The notes under the pieces: model-generated
The model's database searches: none
Told to the model about the DNA's origin: nothing
What the model saw: the letters and a program-made list of their open reading frames with translations, nothing else
Shown: positions 54,974 through 61,802 of the stretch, one piece after another
Layout: every line of letters begins with the position of its first letter
Position numbering within the stretch: the first letter of the stretch is position 1
Assembly (NCBI GenBank): GCA_022448105.1
Contig: JAKVAV010000002.1
Coordinates: 1-61,802, forward strand
DNA length: 61,802 nt
Direction of reading: 5' to 3'
DNA from: Flavobacteriales bacterium
GTDB taxonomy: Bacteria > Bacteroidota > Bacteroidia > Flavobacteriales_D > Cryomorphaceae
Made by a program: the position numbers and the translations under genes

Positions 54974-55837
54974 CTATCCCAAGTAAGCCTTCAAATGCTT
55001 ACTTCTAGAAGAATGGCGAAGTCTTCGAATTGCCTTCTCCTTAATCTGCCGCACACGCTCGCGAGTCAATCCAAACCGGTCCCCGATTTCCTCTAAGGTG
55101 AGTCCGTGCTTCATGCCAATGCCATAAAAAAGTCTAATTACTTCTCTTTCTTTCTCAGTAAGAGTTGATAGAGAGCGCTCGATTTCCTGAACCAATGATT
55201 CATTCAATAATCCAAAATCAGCATTGGGAGAATCATCATTGATCATTACATCGAGAAGAGAAGAACTGTCGTCTTCGGTGAAAGGTGCATCAACGGACAC
55301 GTGCCTTCCACTCACTTTAAGAGAATCAGCTACTTTTTCAGCTGGAATGTCCAACGCAGTAGCTATTTCCTCAACTGTTGGAGGACGATCATACTCTTGC
55401 TCTAGCTTGGCAAACATTTTATTGATCTTGTTCAAGCTTCCAACCTGATTCAGCGGAAGCCTTACAATTCTTGATTGTTCAGCAAGTGCTTGCAAGATGG
55501 ATTGGCGAATCCACCATACCGCGTAGGATATAAATTTAAATCCTCGGGTTTCGTCAAATCGCTGGGCCGCTTTGATTAGTCCGAGGTTTCCTTCGTTGAT
55601 AAGATCAGGTAACGAAAGCCCCTGATTTTGATACTGCTTAGACACCGATACTACAAATCGCAAATTGGCTCTGGTCAATTTCTCAAGTGCCAGCTGGTCT
55701 CCCTTCTTAATGCGTTGTGCAAGTTCTACTTCTTCCTCCGCTGTAATCAGGTCTTCACGTCCAATTTCTTGTAGATACTTGTCGAGGGATTGACTCTCAC
55801 GATTCGTTATGCTTTTGGTGATTTTGAGCTGTCTCAT
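54974..55837 (-). CDS. rpoD: RNA polymerase sigma factor RpoD, short Bacteroidota form
   Basis: 287 aa. Regions 1.2 to 4.2 are all visible and the long region 1.1 and the non-conserved insertion of proteobacterial RpoD are absent: [20 protein letters not shown] (1.2), [20 protein letters not shown] and [20 protein letters not shown] (2), the [12 protein letters not shown] and ERDPTVEEI-type region 3, and [21 protein letters not shown] (4.2). This is the primary sigma of Bacteroidota, which recognises TTG/TAnnTTTG promoters. It explains why the promoters in this window have that form. It lies 46 bp upstream of gap on the same strand and shares no terminator with it, so co-transcription is possible. 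Confidence 0.95.
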   Translation of the reverse strand: MRQLKITKSITNRESQSLDKYLQEIGREDLITAEEEVELAQRIKKGDQLALEKLTRANLRFVVSVSKQYQNQGLSLPDLINEGNLGLIKAAQRFDETRGFKFISYAVWWIRQSILQALAEQSRIVRLPLNQVGSLNKINKMFAKLEQEYDRPPTVEEIATALDIPAEKVADSLKVSGRHVSVDAPFTEDDSSSLLDVMINDDSPNADFGLLNESLVQEIERSLSTLTEKEREVIRLFYGIGMKHGLTLEEIGDRFGLTRERVRQIKEKAIRRLRHSSRSKHLKAYLG

Positions 55838-55884
55838 TAATCTATTGCGTTTAAATTGTTAAATCGGACTTTGAAACGAGGCCG

Positions 55885-55914
55885 CAAAGATAGTCCATTG
55901 CCAGCCAATTCCAA
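55885..55914 (-). promoter_or_regulatory. Promoter of rpoD
   Basis: On the minus strand: TTG at 55914-55912, a 19-bp spacer, then TATCTTTG at 55892-55885. The ATG is at 55837, giving a leader of about 40 nt. The flanking GGAC-TATCTTTG-C is also found before the Sua5 gene. Confidence 0.75.
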
Positions 55915-55950
55915 ATTCCATTTGTTTCTCACGGCGCTTCAGTAAAGTAT

Positions 55951-55984
55951 AAAAGCGACCCTTGCTCGTTTGCAGGGATCGCTT
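55951..55984 (-). terminator. Terminator after the Do-family protease gene
   Basis: Minus-strand stem AAGCGATCCCT pairing with AGGGTCGCTT (one bulged A), a 13-nt loop, then TTTATAC. It lies about 110 bp after the protease stop and 114 bp upstream of rpoD. Confidence 0.6.
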
Positions 55985-56092
55985 CATTGAATTCAAAATA
56001 GTTTCGAGATATCGATGGAATTGAGATGAATCGATGTTTACGGTTTCTGATGAGTATCTCGCAGGTTATATTTTGAATTAATTTTTTCTTTG

Positions 56093-57541
56093 TCACACGC
56101 CAAATCCATAATAATCTGGCATCCCATTTTGATGAATTCCTTCTACCAAAACTCCACCGCTCTTTGCGTTGAGGATGCGCTTCACATCTTCCGGAGAATC
56201 AACCGCTTGTTTATCTATATGGGTAATTATAAACCCCTCTTTTATTCCGGCTCTCCTGAATTTACCTTCCTCAATATCCGTTATTTTCACTCCATTCGCA
56301 ACTTTAAGGGTCGATTTTTCTTTTGGATTCACCACTTCTAATCTGGCGCCAAAAACCCTATTTGTCTCTATGTCAGTTCGTTTCTTCACGTCAGTATTCC
56401 CGTAGCGATCTCTCAATAAAATTTCGAGTTTCTTATTCTGAGAATTTCTAAGGATACCTACATTGATCCTATCACCAGGCCTGTACTTTCCTACTTGTTC
56501 TTGAAGTTCGGTCACACTTTTTACCGGAAAATCTTCCACCGAAATGATAATATCCCCTTCCGTAATTCCCGCTTCAGCGGCAGCTCCGCCTTCGAGAAGG
56601 CCTCGCACATAGGCTCCCTCACTGACATCAATTCCTCTTTTGCTTCTAAGTTCGGGATCGATATTGCTGATGTTTACTCCAATGTAAGCTCTTTGAACTT
56701 TACCAAATTCGAGTAGATCAGCCGTTACCTTTTTTACGATACTTACAGGTACTGCAAAACTGTATCCATTGTAGGTTCCTGTCCGAGAAGCTATAGCTGT
56801 ATTGATCCCGATAAGCTCTCCACGTCCATTCACCAGAGCGCCTCCGCTATTTCCTGGATTGACGGCGGCATCGGTCTGGATAAATGACTCTAATGGAAAC
56901 GTCTCATTACCCGGGTCATAGTCCAAGATGTTGATATTCCTTGCCTTTGCACTCACAATTCCGGCTGTTACCGTAGAAGTAAGATTGAAAGGATTACCTA
57001 CGGCCAAAACCCATTCTCCGATCTGCAGAGCATCGCTATCACCAAGAGTTATAGAAGGCATCTGATCAGCCCCGATTTTAAGTAAAGCTATGTCAGTGCC
57101 TGGATCTCTTCCCACTAGATTTGCTTCAAAAGTTTGGTTGTCGTTCGTAGTGACTTCTATTGTTTCTGCATTTTCGATAACATGATTATTGGTAACAATA
57201 AATCCATCATCACTTATGATTACACCAGAACCTGAAGACCGTTGTTGCTTTGATGAATAGGCATCACCACCAAAATAGCGGCTCCATGGATTGTAGTATT
57301 GCTGGGCTTCCGAGACAGTTTTCACATGCACCACTGCATCTAAAGATTTATTTGCAGCCACTACAAAATCAATACTCTCTAAAGGCATTGATGGAGGCGT
57401 ATTGTAATTGCTCAATTTGAATTGTGTTTTTGTCTCAATTGCGGCGGCAGGCTCTTCTTGTGGGAAGAAATACACGTAAGTTCCAAGAGCTACGAAACCG
57501 CCGAATAATGCTACTGCTGCTGTCTTGATCAATTGCTTCAT
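56093..57541 (-). CDS. Do-family (DegP/DegQ/HtrA) serine protease
   Basis: 482 aa. One N-terminal hydrophobic segment (about 6-27) is a membrane anchor or signal. The chymotrypsin-like domain (about 45-285) has the triad in TNNHVIENAE (His), GTDIALLK (Asp) and PGNSGGALV (Ser). Two PDZ domains follow, at about 295-380 (RGIDVSEGAYVRGLLEGGAA, then AEAGITEGDIIISVEDFPVK) and 395-482 (KFRRAGIKEGFIITHIDKQA). It degrades or refolds misfolded envelope proteins, typically under the envelope-stress response. Which of degP, degQ or degS it matches cannot be decided. It is transcribed divergently from dapF. Confidence 0.95.
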   Translation of the reverse strand: MKQLIKTAAVALFGGFVALGTYVYFFPQEEPAAAIETKTQFKLSNYNTPPSMPLESIDFVVAANKSLDAVVHVKTVSEAQQYYNPWSRYFGGDAYSSKQQRSSGSGVIISDDGFIVTNNHVIENAETIEVTTNDNQTFEANLVGRDPGTDIALLKIGADQMPSITLGDSDALQIGEWVLAVGNPFNLTSTVTAGIVSAKARNINILDYDPGNETFPLESFIQTDAAVNPGNSGGALVNGRGELIGINTAIASRTGTYNGYSFAVPVSIVKKVTADLLEFGKVQRAYIGVNISNIDPELRSKRGIDVSEGAYVRGLLEGGAAAEAGITEGDIIISVEDFPVKSVTELQEQVGKYRPGDRINVGILRNSQNKKLEILLRDRYGNTDVKKRTDIETNRVFGARLEVVNPKEKSTLKVANGVKITDIEEGKFRRAGIKEGFIITHIDKQAVDSPEDVKRILNAKSGGVLVEGIHQNGMPDYYGFGV

Positions 57542-57743
57542 ACGTTTCTTTGTGTTTAAATACTTAACAATGAAGGAAGTGTTTTTCTTATTCCTTCTGT
57601 GTTAATTCGTGTTAAGGGTATCCTTTTCTTCCTCTTATCCTCAATTTATGTGCCAATCGGTCGGTGCTGACAAATTAGTTGGTTTTTGAAGTTTTGTCAT
57701 AATTATTCCAACGTTCATAATGGTGAAGATTACTGAATACTCA

Positions 57744-57751
57744 TAGCTTTG
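57744..57751 (+). promoter_or_regulatory. Candidate dapF promoter box
   Basis: TAGCTTTG fits TAnnTTTG and lies 9 bp before the dapF ATG, which would give a nearly leaderless mRNA. I see no well-spaced TTG upstream. Confidence 0.4.
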
Positions 57752-57760
57752 CTCAATTAA

Positions 57761-58534
57761 ATGAAGATTTGTTTTCATAAATACTCTGGTGCAGGGAATG
57801 ACTTTATAATTGTCGACGATCGGTTAGAAGTATTCCCAGAATATAACGCTCCTTTGATCCAAAGAATGTGTGATCGCCACTTTGGAGTGGGCTCAGACGG
57901 GATGATGCTTATAAAGTCTCACCCCACTTTAGATTTTGAGATGGTTTTTTTTAATCCAGATGCCTCAAAAAGTCTTTGTGGCAATGGCAGTAGATGTGCA
58001 GTTCACCTTGCCCGAGAGCTGGGGTTGGCATCCACAAAAGGAAGGTTTCTCACTACTGACGGTGTCCATCAATATCAATTTATGGAAGAACCCTTGGTTC
58101 AGATAAGCATGAGTGAGGTCAATTCTCTCCTCGATGTAAAGGGACATAAGTTTTTAGACACAGGGTCTCCTCATTTGATCATATGTGTCGATGAGCTCGA
58201 GAATTATGATGTGCTTGGCGAAGGCCGAAAGTGGAGATATCATAAAGAGTTTGAAGCTCGTTCAGGTGCTAATGTTAACTTCATAAAAAAACTATCGGAG
58301 ACTGAGATAGAAATAAGAACATTTGAAAGAGGGGTAGAAGGTGAAACTCTCAGCTGTGGGACAGGAGTTACCGCGGCAGCCCTCGCAACCGCAGTATCCG
58401 GCTATCAAAAGAAGACCGTGCACACACGAGGAGGTACTTTATACGTTGAGTTTATTGCTACGGAGGAAGGATACCAGAATATTTGGTTGACTGGCCCCGT
58501 GCTCAAAACCTTTGAAGGAGTATTTTATGCTTGA
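57761..58534 (+). CDS. dapF: Diaminopimelate epimerase
   Basis: 257 aa. It converts LL- to meso-diaminopimelate for lysine and peptidoglycan synthesis, in the cytosol. The N-terminal KYSGAGNDFIIVDDR is the family start. The two catalytic Cys are in SLCGNGSRCAVHLA (first, in LCGNG) and LSCGTGVTAAALA (second). ARSGANVNFIKK and RTFERGVEGETLSCG surround the second Cys as in other DapF. The gene is complete and ends 8 bp into the GNAT gene, so dapF, the acetyltransferase, mltG and a membrane protein form one overlapping operon. Confidence 0.95.
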   Translation: MKICFHKYSGAGNDFIIVDDRLEVFPEYNAPLIQRMCDRHFGVGSDGMMLIKSHPTLDFEMVFFNPDASKSLCGNGSRCAVHLARELGLASTKGRFLTTDGVHQYQFMEEPLVQISMSEVNSLLDVKGHKFLDTGSPHLIICVDELENYDVLGEGRKWRYHKEFEARSGANVNFIKKLSETEIEIRTFERGVEGETLSCGTGVTAAALATAVSGYQKKTVHTRGGTLYVEFIATEEGYQNIWLTGPVLKTFEGVFYA

Positions 58535-59048
58535 AAATCAAAGAATTAGACTAAGAGCTCTCGAAACGACTGATGTCGATAAGCTTTTTGTTTGGGAAAA
58601 TAATCGAGAAAACTGGCGTGTTTCTCAAACTGTTACTCCATATTCGAGGCACGTACTCATTGATTATGTTAATTCAGTCTCTGATGTGTTCTCAGATAAG
58701 CAATTGAGACTTGTTATCGAAGAAAATGATTCTGGGGAAGCGATTGGAACCGCCGACATTTTTGACTGTGATTTTAAAAATAAGCGCGCTGGAATAGGTA
58801 TCTTAATTGCTGATTCAGAAAAGCGAGGAAGGGGTTTTGCCTCGGAAGTGATGGAGATTCTCCTACCTTACTGTTTTAAAACGCTTTCTCTCCATCAAAT
58901 CTACTGTAGTATATTGTCTGACAACCCACAAAGTATTAAGCTCTTTGAAAAGTTTGGTTTCCAAAAAATTGGAGTTAAGAAAGAGTGGACTTTCTATGAG
59001 GGTAAGTTTTACGATGAGATCTTAATGCAAAAGTTTCAGGTTGATTAA
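58527..59048 (+). CDS. GNAT-family N-acetyltransferase (RimJ/SpeG-like)
   Basis: 173 aa from the ATG at 58527, chosen because it is preceded by AAGGAG with a 6-nt spacer, one of few clear ribosome-binding sites in this window. The GNAT fold shows NQRIRLRALETTDVDKLFVW at the start, the acetyl-CoA loop IADSEKRGRGFASEVMEI and the C-terminal SILSDNPQSIKLFEKFGFQKIG. The order resembles RimJ/RimL or spermidine acetyltransferases. The substrate is unknown. The start overlaps the dapF stop by 8 bp and the end overlaps mltG by 8 bp. Confidence 0.88.
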   Translation: MLENQRIRLRALETTDVDKLFVWENNRENWRVSQTVTPYSRHVLIDYVNSVSDVFSDKQLRLVIEENDSGEAIGTADIFDCDFKNKRAGIGILIADSEKRGRGFASEVMEILLPYCFKTLSLHQIYCSILSDNPQSIKLFEKFGFQKIGVKKEWTFYEGKFYDEILMQKFQVD

Positions 59049-60081
59049 GAGAATACTACTTTTCCTTTTCCTGATAGGCCTCATGACAGGAGCTTACATA
59101 GCGTACAAGGGCTATGAGGAAATTTATGGAAATGCACTTAGTTTAGACACAGAGCAGGTTTCGTTTTACATTAGAACAGGATGGGGACAAGCTGAAGTAT
59201 TGAATGCGCTTGAAAAGAAAGCCAACCTCAAGTCTCCAGAATTTGCCAGAGTTTTGATGGATAAAAAAAACTATCAAGGCTCACTCATTGTAGCGGGAAA
59301 GTATACCCTCAGTCGAGATATGAGTTTGAATGATCTAATAAATCATTTAAGAGCTGGAAATGGAGAGGAGGAGGTGTCCCTAGCTCTAAACTATGTAAGA
59401 AAGCTAGGAGAGCTTCCTGCGATTGTTGCAAAGTCTATTGAGGCCGATTCTGCAGAAGTTGCCCACTACCTCCTGAGTAAAGAAACTGCTCGAAAGTTTG
59501 GGTTTAACTCTGCGACTTTTATTTCGATGTTTATTCCGGATACTTATAAAATGGAATGGGATACGGATGCCGAAGAATTTACAGCTCGAATGGCCCATGA
59601 ATATAAAAAGTTCTGGACAGATAAGCGAAAGCAGAAGGCACAGAGTATAGGTTTATCGCAAAGCAAGGTGAGCACACTCGCAAGCATTGTTCAGGCGGAG
59701 CAGCAGGTACATAAAGAGGAGAGAAAAACAATAGCTGGTTTGTATTTAAACAGATTAGACCGAGGCATGAAATTGCAAAGCGATCCCACGGTGGTCTATT
59801 CAGTGGGAGATTTTAGTATAAACCGAGTGCTTACAAGGCACCTTTCTACCCAGAGTCCGTACAATACTTATCTCAATAAGGGACTCCCTCCTGGCCCGAT
59901 TAATTTGCCTTCGAAAGACGCTATTGATGCCGTTCTGAATGCAGAATCAAACAATTATTTTTACATGTGTGCAAAGGCTGATTTTTCTGGTTATCATGCT
60001 TTTGCTACAAATCTGATTCAACATAATAAAAACGCTAGGGCGTTTCAAAATGCCTTGAATGGACGTAAAATATACCGGTGA
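59041..60081 (+). CDS. mltG: Endolytic peptidoglycan transglycosylase MltG
   Basis: 346 aa from a TTG that overlaps the previous stop. The only later ATG (59083) would cut into the membrane helix (ILLFLFLIGLMTGAYIAY, about 5-22), so TTG is preferred. It cleaves nascent glycan strands near their membrane attachment site. Residues about 30-110 are the LysM-like cap. The YceG catalytic domain has FIPDTYKMEW, ASIVQAEQQVHKEERKTIAG with the catalytic Glu in AEQ, and LQSDPTVVYSVGD, plus PYNTYLNKGLPPGPI near the end. The Gln before the catalytic Glu, where E. coli has Glu, is what I recall as common in Bacteroidota. Confidence 0.93.
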   Translation: MIKRILLFLFLIGLMTGAYIAYKGYEEIYGNALSLDTEQVSFYIRTGWGQAEVLNALEKKANLKSPEFARVLMDKKNYQGSLIVAGKYTLSRDMSLNDLINHLRAGNGEEEVSLALNYVRKLGELPAIVAKSIEADSAEVAHYLLSKETARKFGFNSATFISMFIPDTYKMEWDTDAEEFTARMAHEYKKFWTDKRKQKAQSIGLSQSKVSTLASIVQAEQQVHKEERKTIAGLYLNRLDRGMKLQSDPTVVYSVGDFSINRVLTRHLSTQSPYNTYLNKGLPPGPINLPSKDAIDAVLNAESNNYFYMCAKADFSGYHAFATNLIQHNKNARAFQNALNGRKIYR

Positions 60082-60593
60082 TGGCTGCAAATGTGAAGAT
60101 TGTTTCGGAGGGAAAATCTTATTCATACCTTATCCACAGTAGCTTTTTGGCAATAGCTATCATTCTGCTCTGTTGTTTTCATTCAGTTTTGTGGCTATTC
60201 ATGCTTACTTCTTGTATTTTACTCTTGCTCTTTACTACTGGTGTAGAGATTGATCAAGACATTGGAAGAGTCAGAAAGTACACTGGTTGGCTACACCTAA
60301 GGTGGGGAATTTGGCTGCCTCTAAATCACTTTACAAAAGTCGAGTTAGAAGAATTTGTCGTAACTAAACCAGTAGACAGCTGGAACCGATTTGGCCCAAC
60401 CAGTTCAAAGACCTTCGATATTTTGTTAATCGATGTTGATGACGAAATCTTCGAACTAAATGATTTCTTCGATTACGATAAGGCAGTTGAATGTTTCGAG
60501 TCTATCGAGTTAACTGGTTTAAAAGGAGAAAATAAATATGCGCTTGAGACTTTGAAACTCACTCAAAGGCGACGTTTACAGAGGAGAAGATAG
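60081..60593 (+). CDS. Membrane protein with two helices and a soluble tail
   Basis: 170 aa from the ATG at 60081, which overlaps the mltG stop (TGATG). A GTG at 60078 is also open. Hydrophobic helices lie at about 19-35 and 37-55, then a soluble domain (VEIDQDIGRVRKYTGWLHLR, then SSKTFDILLIDVDDEIFELN) and a basic end (RRRLQRRR). The layout resembles DUF-type bacterial PH-like proteins (short membrane hairpin plus small beta domain), but no specific family is certain. It is translationally coupled to mltG, so a cell-envelope role is plausible. Confidence 0.65.
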   Translation: MAANVKIVSEGKSYSYLIHSSFLAIAIILLCCFHSVLWLFMLTSCILLLLFTTGVEIDQDIGRVRKYTGWLHLRWGIWLPLNHFTKVELEEFVVTKPVDSWNRFGPTSSKTFDILLIDVDDEIFELNDFFDYDKAVECFESIELTGLKGENKYALETLKLTQRRRLQRRR

Positions 60594-60605
60594 ATCTTAC
60601 GATCA

Positions 60606-61739
60606 TTACAACACTCCAGGTTTTGTCTTATACACTTTTCCTCCAGTATCTATGAGATCAAGATAAAATTCGGTCATTTCAGCAATGGTCTTTTTTATGT
60701 TTAGCTTCTCTTCAATTCTCCGTTGTGCCATTACACCTAATCGTCCCGTTTCTTTCTTGTTTTGGTATGCCCTAACCATGGCGTCTGCTATGGCTTGGGG
60801 ATTCTTTGATGGAATCATGTATCCACTTTTTCCATCTTCAACAAGGTATTTATTTCCTGGTATGTTTGTAATCAAAGGTGTGGTACCGAGTGACATCGCT
60901 TCAATGACAGATTTGGTTATTGACTCTCCATATATGGAAGCTAACAAAAAGACATCACTCGCCTTATCGATTTCCAATGCATTGGGCTGAAAGCCGGTAA
61001 AAACAACCCTTTCACCGTAAGTGCTTTCATCAGCCAACTTCCGATATTCAATCGTTTCTAGGCCTCTCCCGACCATGAGCAGAAAGATGTCCATACCATC
61101 GGGTAAATGGTGCAGGGCCTTCATGATGTATTTCACTCCTTTCATCGGCCGAGTATTGGCCACACAGGTGAACACAAAGCTTCCTTTCTTCACGCCGAAG
61201 GTGCTCAAATCAGCTGGCTTCACATCTTCGTACCATTCCAGCCTATGACCTTTGTTGATCGTGACTACCTTATCTCGAGCATTTGAGAAAAGCTGCTTTC
61301 TATACTCCTCTTCAACCCCAATCGAATTACATATAATCTTATCTACTCGGCGATGATAGTACTTTGTGTAAAGTGATGGGTCATACCATTGCAGATTTCC
61401 TTGATAACCTCTGTATAAAACCACCTTCACATCGAGTCCATTCGCTGCCTTTATGCCGTTAGTATAAGCTTTACTATTGTATAATTGAAGGATGTGATGA
61501 CCGCCTACTCGAAGATGGTCTCGTATTTTTTGAATGGACTGCTTATCAAATTTCTTCTCGGGATGCCATTCGATCACGTTTACTCCTGCCTCACGAAAGT
61601 GTTTGATATAGGGCGAATCACCATAGGTCATTACATCAATAGACCAGCCTTTTTGGGCAAGGGCTATAAAAATTTCTGCTTCCGGTCTAACGGTTACCGT
61701 GCTTCTATAATTGCTAATGACCAGTATTTTGGGTTTCAT
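60606..61739 (-). CDS. GT4-family glycosyltransferase
   Basis: 377 aa. The GT-B fold has an N-terminal domain (starting KILVISNYRSTVTVRPEAEI) and a C-terminal domain with the GT4 sequence FVFTCVANTRPMKGVKYIM (nucleotide-sugar entry) and the E-x7-E region GESITKSVIEAM plus LITNIPGNKYLVEDGKSGY. It transfers a sugar from an activated donor, probably to a lipopolysaccharide or polysaccharide acceptor; donor and acceptor are unknown. The gene is convergent with the preceding membrane-protein gene (12 bp between stops). No further gene start is visible before the window ends at 61802, so other glycan genes, if any, lie beyond it. Confidence 0.9.
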   Translation of the reverse strand: MKPKILVISNYRSTVTVRPEAEIFIALAQKGWSIDVMTYGDSPYIKHFREAGVNVIEWHPEKKFDKQSIQKIRDHLRVGGHHILQLYNSKAYTNGIKAANGLDVKVVLYRGYQGNLQWYDPSLYTKYYHRRVDKIICNSIGVEEEYRKQLFSNARDKVVTINKGHRLEWYEDVKPADLSTFGVKKGSFVFTCVANTRPMKGVKYIMKALHHLPDGMDIFLLMVGRGLETIEYRKLADESTYGERVVFTGFQPNALEIDKASDVFLLASIYGESITKSVIEAMSLGTTPLITNIPGNKYLVEDGKSGYMIPSKNPQAIADAMVRAYQNKKETGRLGVMAQRRIEEKLNIKKTIAEMTEFYLDLIDTGGKVYKTKPGVL

Positions 61740-61802
61740 GATTTTAAGTCACGATTAATCGATGGTATAAAGAACAAGATTTTTCTGGGTCCACTTGTCC
61801 TC

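Overview
The window reads as a chromosomal piece of a marine-type Bacteroidota, most likely in or near the Flavobacteriales. Five large secreted proteins end in type IX secretion (T9SS) C-terminal sorting domains. The housekeeping sigma factor is the short form (287 aa). The promoters that can be read fit the Bacteroidota consensus TTG-N17-20-TAnnTTTG, Shine-Dalgarno sites are mostly absent, and GAPDH has the long form. No plasmid or intact phage backbone is visible; the genus cannot be named from sequence alone.

Layout. 0.4-8.6 kb: small secreted or lipid-anchored proteins (retropepsin-like protease, VOC-fold protein, erythromycin-esterase-like protein, YiiX-type papain-like hydrolase) and a five-domain fasciclin T9SS protein. 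9.4-11.9 kb: a TPR/LuxR-type membrane regulator split by one in-frame TAA, and a small HAD phosphatase. 12.0-15.6 kb: tRNA-Ser(GCU) and tRNA-Pro(UGG), each with a clear promoter and each followed by an unusual nest of long perfect palindromes; the tRNA-Ser one opens into a 153-bp tandem array. A DUF748/AsmA-like protein lies between them. 15.7-25.9 kb: a DUF808 membrane protein, an orphan T9SS tail, two lamin-tail-domain (LTD) T9SS proteins (one carrying a CotH kinase domain), then a tightly overlapping operon of lipoprotein, secreted protein, VTC-domain protein, DUF4956 membrane protein and DUF2490 outer-membrane protein, ending convergently at a Sua5/TsaC gene. 26.0-28.3 kb: a gene graveyard holding a decayed FGE/SUMF1-like membrane protein and a decayed di-heme cytochrome c peroxidase, with a small glycine-zipper gene between them.

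28.7-41.5 kb: a vWA/DUF11 T9SS protein and a giant T9SS surface protein of about 3,340 aa. 41.8-43.2 kb: two IS3-family remnants, the C-terminal end of a phage tail tape-measure-like protein, a cluster of TTTGGGAC repeats and tRNA-Arg(UCU), read here as a prophage scar at a tRNA. 43.4-53.4 kb: a PAS/LuxR regulator, an SDR and VOC gene pair, an endonuclease III lacking its Fe-S cysteines, a DUF6702 / HupE-UreJ / M1 peptidase neighbourhood and another T9SS protein. 53.4-61.8 kb: core genes (gap, rpoD, a Do-family protease, dapF, a GNAT acetyltransferase, mltG, a small membrane protein, and a GT4 glycosyltransferase).

The two most interesting systems are the CotH-VTC-DUF4956-DUF2490 locus, which looks like a functional unit linking a secreted CotH-type kinase to a polyphosphate-polymerase-like fold and membrane partners, and the nested palindromes that start at the 3' end of two tRNA genes and share a loop core AGCTCGCT.
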